Assembly (NCBI RefSeq): GCF_000378965.1
Contig: NZ_KB900536.1
Coordinates: forward strand, 569,583-633,582
DNA length: 64,000 nucleotides
Origin: Thioalkalivibrio thiocyanodenitrificans ARhD 1
Lineage (GTDB): Bacteria > Pseudomonadota > Gammaproteobacteria > Ectothiorhodospirales > Ectothiorhodospiraceae
Reading direction: 5' to 3'
In this document: piece after piece, positions 8,484 to 14,652 of the stretch
How the letters are laid out: the number at the start of each line of letters is the position of its first letter
Numbering within the stretch: the stretch's first letter is position 1
The notes under the pieces: model-generated
Seen by the model: only the letters and a program-made list of their open reading frames with translations
What the model was told of the DNA's origin: nothing
Database searches by the model: none
Made by a program: the position numbers and the translations under genes

Positions 8484-9362
8484 TCAGTCTCCGCGCGCAC
8501 CCTGCCAGTCGAAACCGGAATGACGTGCCAGTTCCTCCGGCGTCAGGATCTCCTCGTAGCGGCGTCCCCGGATGATCCAGGTGGGGAAGTTGCTGATACC
8601 CGCCGTGACACACTCGCCCGCAGGGCGTCCGTGACGCCCGTCCGGGGAACATTCCACGTAGGGCAGGTGCTCGTATGCACCGCGGAACAACCGGTTCTGT
8701 TGCTGGCAGGCGGGACACCAGTAGGCGCCGTAGTAGCGCGCGCCCGTATCGTCCAGGTGCAGTGCGAGGCGTTCCAGGCGGGGATCCGCGGGTGGACTGA
8801 ACAGGTCGCTGTAGTAGGCATGCAGCGTACCCACGATCACGGCGGCCACCACGACGCTGCTCAGGGACCAGTTGAGCCAGGGCATGCCGGGCGCCGTTGC
8901 CGGGCGCCTGAACGTGAGCCAGACGAACAGGGCAGTGATGATGGCCAGGGACAACAGGCACCAGATGCAGACCGCATCCAGGGCGACGATGCCCATCACG
9001 GTCAGGTAAGCGCTGATGGACAGGCCGATGAATGCGATCATCCAGAGCCGGCGCCAGCGTTTCAGCCGGGGAGCGCCCGCATACGCGATCAGTGCCAGCA
9101 GCGCATACACGCCGAATCCCCAGAGCGCGACCGGCAGGCCCAGCACCCGGGACCAGCGGCTCTGCTGTACCACGTCGCAGCCCGAGCCCTCGGCGCAGAG
9201 CGCCGGACCCGCGCCGGTCCATGCCACCAGGGTCAGATACGCGGTAATAAGCATGCCCAGGGCAGCCAGGCCCACGACCGTCCATTCGGGGGCATGCGCC
9301 GCGGCGGCGGGAGCGGGTCGTGATTCGGCCTTGCGGGAGGGCTTGCGTCTGGTCTTTGCCAT
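8484..9362 (-). CDS. Vitamin K epoxide reductase (VKOR) family protein fused to a thioredoxin-like domain
   Basis: 292 aa from the ATG at 9362; the longer frame upstream is not VKOR-like. The membrane VKOR domain (about 27-185) has four or five helices and the four expected cysteines: C56 and C62 in the first loop and the active-site CIWC at 132-135. A thioredoxin-like C-terminal domain has CPAC at 216-219 and a cis-Pro-like NFPTW. Bacterial VKOR-Trx fusions oxidise quinone-linked disulfides for periplasmic protein folding, replacing DsbB. The head, KTRRKPSRKAE, is a positive cytoplasmic tail. It lies 63 bp upstream of the adenosyltransferase on the same strand, but no functional link is evident. 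Confidence 0.9.
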   Translation of the reverse strand: MAKTRRKPSRKAESRPAPAAAAHAPEWTVVGLAALGMLITAYLTLVAWTGAGPALCAEGSGCDVVQQSRWSRVLGLPVALWGFGVYALLALIAYAGAPRLKRWRRLWMIAFIGLSISAYLTVMGIVALDAVCIWCLLSLAIITALFVWLTFRRPATAPGMPWLNWSLSSVVVAAVIVGTLHAYYSDLFSPPADPRLERLALHLDDTGARYYGAYWCPACQQQNRLFRGAYEHLPYVECSPDGRHGRPAGECVTAGISNFPTWIIRGRRYEEILTPEELARHSGFDWQGARGD

Positions 9363-9535
9363 GGGGCTGTGTTCACCTGTCCCTGAGTACCGCCGGAAGG
9401 CTAGCACCGCGCGGGATGGCAGACAATCCGGGCATCCGTTCATGGCGGAATCGTTGAGACCGGATATGCTCGGGACAGCGGCCCACGGCGGCGGGCGTGC
9501 GCAGACACCCGAAATCGGACGGAGGATCTCCCTCG

Positions 9536-10588
9536 ATGGCACACGACACGCAGGATCCGGCACACCTGCCGGTCGGCAAACTGCCGCCGGCCCTGTTGGA
9601 GAAGCTCCTGCGCGCCGCGCCAACGGAGCACCCCGACCTGATCGTGGGTCCCGGTGTCGGACTGGACTGCGCGGTGCTCGACCTGGGCGACCGCCTGCTG
9701 GTCTGCAAGTCGGATCCCGTGACGTTCGTCACCGATGACCTGGGCCGGTACCTGGTGCGGGTGAATGCCAACGATGTGGCCACCACCGGCGCCGTGCCGC
9801 GTTGGCTGCTGGTGACCCTGATGCTGCCGGAAGAGAGTGCCGACGCGGCCATGGCAATCCGCATTATGGAACAGATCGGGGAGGTGTGCCGGGCGCTCGG
9901 TATCACGCTCATCGGCGGCCACACCGAGGTGACCCACGGCCTCACGCATCCGGTGGCCGCGGGCACCCTGCTGGGCGAAGTGGCGCGCGAACGGCTGGTG
10001 ACGCCCCGGGGCGCCCGCAGCGGCGACCGGCTGCTGCTGACCAAGGGTGTACCCATCGAGGGCACGGCGATCCTTGCTGCGGAATTCGCCGACCGCCTGC
10101 AATCCGCATTGACGCCCGGGGAACTGGAGACTGCCCGCCGGTTCTCCGATGACCCGGGGATCAGCGTGGTGGAAGATGCCCGCATCGCCCTGTCGGCGGG
10201 CCGGGTGACGGCCATGCACGATCCCACCGAGGGCGGCGTGGCCACGGCTCTGTGGGAACTGGCCAGGGCGAGCGGCAGGACCCTTCGCGTGACGCCGCAG
10301 GCGATTCCCGTACCACCCCTGGCGGCCCGCGTGTGCGCCACGCTCGGGCTGGACCCGCTGGCCACCATCGCCTCCGGCGCCCTGCTGCTGACGGTGCCGC
10401 CCGAGGATGCGGCCCGCGTGATCGAGGCCATGGAGGCCGCGTCGATACCCTGCGCCGACATCGGCGAGGTGGCGGGGGAGGGTGCCCGGGTCGAGGGACC
10501 CGATGGCCCCTGGCCGGAGCCGGCGCGCGATGCCCTGGCGGCGCTGTTCGACGGGCGGCCCGCGTCCTTGCACCGGCCTTCCGGTTAG
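9536..10588 (+). CDS. AIR synthase-related protein (HypE/ThiL-like fold), specific function unknown
   Basis: 350 aa from the ATG at 9536, with GGAGG 12 bp before it. The N-terminal half has the AIRS ATP-binding pattern (DLIVGPGVGLDCAVL, then VNANDVATTGAVPRWLLV). The second half has AMHDPTEGGVATALWELA, the shared PurM/HypE/SelD C-terminal signature. HypE dehydrates the carbamoyl group made by HypF during NiFe-hydrogenase assembly, but no other hyp genes are nearby, and the C-terminus ends in PASLHRPSG rather than the conserved Cys tail of true HypE. It therefore belongs to the orphan HypE-like group and may phosphorylate an unknown small molecule. Confidence 0.8.
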   Translation: MAHDTQDPAHLPVGKLPPALLEKLLRAAPTEHPDLIVGPGVGLDCAVLDLGDRLLVCKSDPVTFVTDDLGRYLVRVNANDVATTGAVPRWLLVTLMLPEESADAAMAIRIMEQIGEVCRALGITLIGGHTEVTHGLTHPVAAGTLLGEVARERLVTPRGARSGDRLLLTKGVPIEGTAILAAEFADRLQSALTPGELETARRFSDDPGISVVEDARIALSAGRVTAMHDPTEGGVATALWELARASGRTLRVTPQAIPVPPLAARVCATLGLDPLATIASGALLLTVPPEDAARVIEAMEAASIPCADIGEVAGEGARVEGPDGPWPEPARDALAALFDGRPASLHRPSG

Positions 10589-10633
10589 GCGTACGGTTTT
10601 CAGGCCAGCCACGGGATCATCGAGGAGACGGCC

Positions 10634-11113
10634 ATGGGGTTTGCACTGTCGGACATGCAGCTGACCGGCCCGGCGTTCGGTCAGGGGGACGCGATTCCGG
10701 TCAGACACACCGGCGAGGGCGACGATATCTCGCCGCAGCTGTCCTGGAGCGGGGCGCCCAGGGGGACGCGCGGTTTTGCCGTGATCTGCCATGATCCCGA
10801 TGCGCCGCTGCTGTCACCGGGCGGCACCTACGGATTCGTGCACTGGGTGCTGTACAACATTCCCGCATCGGCGGACGGACTGGTCGAGGGCACGGGCGAT
10901 TTCACCGCGGGGCGCAATGACTTCGGCAGGCCCGGCTACGGAGGACCCATGCCGCCTCCGGGACACGGGCAGCACAGGTACTATTTCTGGGTGCTGGCCC
11001 TGGACCGGGAGACGCAGTTAAAACCGGGCCTGACACTCTGGGAGCTGCTGGCGCAGGTCGAACCCATGGTCATCGGCATGAACCGGCTGGTGGGTACGTA
11101 TCAGCGCGGTTGA
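10634..11113 (+). CDS. YbhB/YbcL-family (PEBP, Raf-kinase-inhibitor-like) protein
   Basis: 159 aa. The family anion-pocket motifs are present: GEGDDISPQLSW (about 27-38), CHDPDAP (51-57) and GFVHWVLYNIP, followed by GPMPPPGHGQHRYYFWVLAL. No signal peptide is visible, so it should be cytoplasmic. GGAG lies just upstream of the ATG. The biological role of bacterial PEBPs is not established. It follows the AIR-synthase-like gene by 45 bp on the same strand and may be cotranscribed with it. Confidence 0.9.
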   Translation: MGFALSDMQLTGPAFGQGDAIPVRHTGEGDDISPQLSWSGAPRGTRGFAVICHDPDAPLLSPGGTYGFVHWVLYNIPASADGLVEGTGDFTAGRNDFGRPGYGGPMPPPGHGQHRYYFWVLALDRETQLKPGLTLWELLAQVEPMVIGMNRLVGTYQRG

Positions 11114-11160
11114 TGGCATATCCCTGCCGTCCGGCGCGGGCGGGGCAACGGTGACCACCC

Positions 11161-12429
11161 TCATGCAGGCGCCCGGATGGCGGCCGCCCTGGCCAGGATC
11201 CCCTTGTACTCTCTGCCCAGATGCGTCAGCGCCAGCATCCACACCAGACACACGCCCAGCACCAGCCAGCCCAGCTCGGCGGCGCTGATGGTCCAGGGTA
11301 ACCACTGGGTGAGCAGGAGGATGAGCAGCGAGCCCAGCACCTTGAACATGCGGTAGCCGAACATGTCGATCCAGGCCTTGGCGCGGAACATGAGCAGCGG
11401 TTCGATGGGCACGTAGAGCAGTTCCTTTGATGCGCGATTGATGGAATACGACAGGCCCCGGTCGGCGATCTTGAGAAATGCGCCGGCCTGAAGCGTGGCC
11501 TGGGACATGTACCACAGGCTGCCGATCATCACTGCCACGGGTTGTGCGAACAGCCCCGCCATGACGCCGAACCAGCGATGCACCAGCGGGGTGATCAGCA
11601 GGTTGATGCCGATGGCCACCGCGCTCATGACACTGAAGAAGGCGCCCAGGTAGGCGGTGCGCGCGTCCCGCCCGACGATGTTCTCCTCGATCACCTTCAT
11701 GAACTGGTATTCGATCAGCGGTTCGGCCACCTGCGCGAGCAGCAGGATGGCCGCGATGATCAGCAGGTAGCGGTGCTGCAGGATGGCACGCCAGTCGCGC
11801 GATGTGACTTCGCGATGATTTCGCACGCCGGGCCGCTCGTGGTACAGGCCGAGTCTGCCCATGAGCAGGGTCAGGCACACCAGCAGTCCGATGATGCCGG
11901 CCGCCACCAGCAGCAGGTCCATGGTTTCCAGCCCCGTCCGACTGATCAGCAGGCTCGAGGCACTGCCGCCAGCCACGCCACCGGCCAGCCCGCCGGTCGC
12001 GATCAGGCCGTACCAGCGCTTGCCCTCGCTGGTGCTGAAGGTGGTGTTCGTCAGGCTCCAGAACTGTTCGACCATGATCACGCTGAACATGTCCACGAAG
12101 ATGTAGAACGCGAAGGCCTGGACGAATCCGCTGTCGCTGACCAGCGGATAAAACAGGAACAGGACGGCGATGACGATGGCGCAACTGCCGAGCACCACGT
12201 GGAAGCGCGAGAAGCGCGCGATCAGGTGATGGTAGAGCCCGATTGTGATGGCGAGCGCCAGTGCGGTGGCGATCCACACATAGGGCAGATAATCGGCGCC
12301 CAGCGAAGAGATGAAGATGGAGCGGCTCGCCGGCTTGAGGTGATACAGCGCGGCAATGATCAGGAAGAAGTTTGTGAACAGCAGCACACCGCGCAGGAGG
12401 GATGCACTGCGATTATGAGGTTCGATCAT
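11161..12429 (-). CDS. NTP/NDP exchange transporter-like (ATP/ADP carrier family) membrane protein
   Basis: 422 aa from the ATG at 12429 (a TTG at 12483 directly abuts its Shine-Dalgarno and is less likely). About 11-12 hydrophobic helices fill the whole length. The N-terminal GVLLFTNFFLIIAALYHLKPASRS resembles the start of non-mitochondrial ATP/ADP translocases, and the EQFWSLTNTTFS and KELLYVPIEP segments fit the same family. Known members in plastids and intracellular bacteria exchange ATP for ADP or import nucleotides; free-living members are poorly characterised. It is divergent from a secreted hydrolase gene and close to an apparently exported ATP-using protein (14649-17618). An MFS carrier of other specificity is the main alternative. 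Confidence 0.7.
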   Translation of the reverse strand: MIEPHNRSASLLRGVLLFTNFFLIIAALYHLKPASRSIFISSLGADYLPYVWIATALALAITIGLYHHLIARFSRFHVVLGSCAIVIAVLFLFYPLVSDSGFVQAFAFYIFVDMFSVIMVEQFWSLTNTTFSTSEGKRWYGLIATGGLAGGVAGGSASSLLISRTGLETMDLLLVAAGIIGLLVCLTLLMGRLGLYHERPGVRNHREVTSRDWRAILQHRYLLIIAAILLLAQVAEPLIEYQFMKVIEENIVGRDARTAYLGAFFSVMSAVAIGINLLITPLVHRWFGVMAGLFAQPVAVMIGSLWYMSQATLQAGAFLKIADRGLSYSINRASKELLYVPIEPLLMFRAKAWIDMFGYRMFKVLGSLLILLLTQWLPWTISAAELGWLVLGVCLVWMLALTHLGREYKGILARAAAIRAPA

Positions 12430-12518
12430 TGCGTTGCGTTCGCGCTGTGTGGCATGATCGTTGCATTCCCACTTTGAATTCAACTCCTGACGACCGTTGA
12501 CCGGTTACGAGGCGCTTC

Positions 12519-13412
12519 ATGCTGTTCAGACTGCTGCTGGTGACAGGCGTTTCACTGGGACTGCTGATGGCAGTCCATGCCGCGCCTCCGCAACAGACGT
12601 CGCCCCTGCGTGATGCCGTGAACCCCGCCCTCCAGGCGAAACTGGAGGAACGACTCCAGCGCCTGAACCTGGAATCCGCGGTACGCAGCAGGCAACTGGC
12701 CGTGTCCCTGGTCGACATCACCGATCCCGCCAAGCCCCGCCTGGCCCATGTCAACGGACACGACATGATGTATGCGGCCAGCCTGCCGAAGATCGCCATC
12801 CTGCTGGCCGCCTTCGAACGCATCCATGAAGGGAAACTCCCGCTCGATACCGAGAACCGTCGGCTGATGACCGACATGATCCGCCGCTCGTCCAATACGG
12901 CCGCGACCGAGATGATACGGCGGGTCGGGCCGGAGTATATCAACGAGCTGCTCAGATCACCGAAATACCGTCTCTACGACGCGAACATGAACGGCGGACT
13001 CTGGGTCGGCAAGGAGTACGGCCGGGGCGCGGCCTACCAGCGTGATCCGCTGCACAATCTCTCCCATGGCGCCACCGCCTTCCAGGTGGCGCGTTTCTAC
13101 TACATGCTCGAGACCGGACGGCTGGTGTCGCCCGAGCTGTCCCGGGAAATGAAGGGCATGCTTGGCGATCCGGGTATCCGGCACAAGTTCGTTCAGGGCC
13201 TGCTGGCCGGCGCCCCCGAGGCGCGGGTCTACCGCAAGTCCGGCACCTGGCGCGAATGGCATGCCGACAGTGCCATCGTCGAGCACGCCGGGCGCACCTA
13301 CATCGCCGTGGCGCTGGCCCGGAACCCGAACGGCGGTGAATGGTTCACCAATCTCATCGTCGAACTGGACAGGATCATCATGGGGCAGCCGGTTCGGCAT
13401 GCCGGTCTCTGA
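12519..13412 (+). CDS. Exported serine hydrolase, class A beta-lactamase-like fold
   Basis: 297 aa with a signal peptide (FRLLLVTGVSLGLLMAVHA, cleavage near AAP). The three motifs of the penicilloyl-serine transferase fold are present: SLPK at 88-91, SSN at 124-126 (SDN equivalent) and KSG at 240-242 in RKSGTWREWHADS. The omega-loop Glu of true class A lactamases is not evident. It is more likely a periplasmic peptidase or esterase than a resistance enzyme. Its 3' end overlaps by 35 bp the convergent second hydrolase, so the two genes are physically interlocked. Confidence 0.8.
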   Translation: MLFRLLLVTGVSLGLLMAVHAAPPQQTSPLRDAVNPALQAKLEERLQRLNLESAVRSRQLAVSLVDITDPAKPRLAHVNGHDMMYAASLPKIAILLAAFERIHEGKLPLDTENRRLMTDMIRRSSNTAATEMIRRVGPEYINELLRSPKYRLYDANMNGGLWVGKEYGRGAAYQRDPLHNLSHGATAFQVARFYYMLETGRLVSPELSREMKGMLGDPGIRHKFVQGLLAGAPEARVYRKSGTWREWHADSAIVEHAGRTYIAVALARNPNGGEWFTNLIVELDRIIMGQPVRHAGL

Positions 13413-14652
13413 TCAGTGCATGCAGGCGGGTCGCAAAGGTCTGATGCTCGACGGCGGCATTGCGGTACAGCACGTTCGACGTGAGTGCGACCAGGTAGAA
13501 CAGCCGGGGCTCACCCGCCGGTGACTCGATGATGGCCACTGAGTGCATCAGGTTCATCACGTTGCCCTGGTATCTCCTGCACGTGTAACCCTCTTCGGGC
13601 TCGCACCGGTAGAATGACCCGGACTTGAAATAGACCGCGGCGTCATTGAGCGCGGGCGAAGAAGCGTAACGGATACGCCGCTCCGTCATGTACAGCAGCC
13701 GCTTCAGCTCCAGGCTCGACCACTCGTCCACCAGCAGTCCCTGTTCCATGCGTACCAGCATGCGCATCAGCTCGCGCACCGTGCTGACGCTGCCGGAGCC
13801 CGGCACCAGACGCCTGCCCTCGCTGGTAAAGAACGATCCCTGGCGCAGTCGCTCCGTATCCAGCCCGTTGCGTGCCAGCGGCGACACCAGGCTGTCGCGC
13901 AGCAGCTCGCCGCGTTCTCCGACCGGGGTGTCGCGAAACAGGGCCGCTTCGTCATCGGCGGAGACCGGATAGTCCCGGCCGAAACGGCGCAGCAGCATCA
14001 GTTGCCTGATGACCGTGCTGGCGGCCGCATTGGAACTCGCCGACATCATCCAGTCCAGGTAACTCCACAGGTTCGCGGTATCCCCCTCGCGCAGCGGCCG
14101 GCGCGTCATGCGCTGCTGTTCGGGTTCCCAGAGGGGTACCGTGTGGGAATCGTGGCGGATGAAGCGATCGGCCGTGACCTGGGTCTCCCTGAGCAGCCGC
14201 TTGCGGGCGGCTATGTCGTCGGGATGCAGATCAGCCAGGGCCTGCAGCATCGCCACGCCCACCATGACCTTGCCGACGCTGCCGGGAATCAACGCCGCCT
14301 GCCCCCTGTGTTCCGCATACAGCGGCACATCGGGATCGCTGAGGTCGAGCACGCTGACGCTGGTATCGGGTGCCGCATCGCCCAGCAGGCGGGCGATATC
14401 CCTCGCGAGTGCCGAATCGGGTTCGGGGATCTCGAAATCCGGCCGATCACGCAGGCGCAAACGGATCTGACTGCTGCCGAGCAGGGCGCCGGGCAGCAGG
14501 CGGTTACCTGGTATCTGCCCCTGATTGGCGAGCCGGTAGCCTTCCAGCCGGGCGATACCGGTCTCCTCGAAGGCATCGATGGGATAGCCGCCGGCGCCAT
14601 TGAGTGACAGCGCCAGCGCGCCTCCGAGCAGCATGAGGAGCGGGCGTTTCAC
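13378..14652 (-). CDS. Exported serine hydrolase, beta-lactamase-like (second, divergent type)
   Basis: 424 aa with a signal peptide (KRPLLMLLGGALALSLNGAGG). Motifs: SVGK at 125-128, SSN at 206-208 in MSASSNAA, and KSG in YFKSGSFY about 70 residues before the C-terminus. A region of about 100 aa before SxxK (SVLDLSDPDVPLYAEHRG) and the long spacing between motifs separate it from class A enzymes. It starts inside the stop of the upstream dikinase-like gene (ATGA overlap at 14649-14652), so the two are translationally coupled. It is clearly related in fold, not in close sequence, to the neighbouring hydrolase at 12519. The substrate is unknown; cell-wall or D-amino-acid ester substrates are plausible. 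Confidence 0.78.
   Translation of the reverse strand: MKRPLLMLLGGALALSLNGAGGYPIDAFEETGIARLEGYRLANQGQIPGNRLLPGALLGSSQIRLRLRDRPDFEIPEPDSALARDIARLLGDAAPDTSVSVLDLSDPDVPLYAEHRGQAALIPGSVGKVMVGVAMLQALADLHPDDIAARKRLLRETQVTADRFIRHDSHTVPLWEPEQQRMTRRPLREGDTANLWSYLDWMMSASSNAAASTVIRQLMLLRRFGRDYPVSADDEAALFRDTPVGERGELLRDSLVSPLARNGLDTERLRQGSFFTSEGRRLVPGSGSVSTVRELMRMLVRMEQGLLVDEWSSLELKRLLYMTERRIRYASSPALNDAAVYFKSGSFYRCEPEEGYTCRRYQGNVMNLMHSVAIIESPAGEPRLFYLVALTSNVLYRNAAVEHQTFATRLHALIRDRHAEPAAP

Noticed and set aside
9373-10792. Two long minus-strand ORFs opposite the AIR-synthase-like gene
   Set aside because: Low-complexity shadow frames; the plus strand carries conserved motifs and a ribosome-binding site.
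12519-14652. Beta-lactamase resistance genes
   Set aside because: The SxxK, SxN and KSG motifs are shared by many peptidases; no convincing omega-loop Glu of class A enzymes was identified and the gene context is not a resistance locus.
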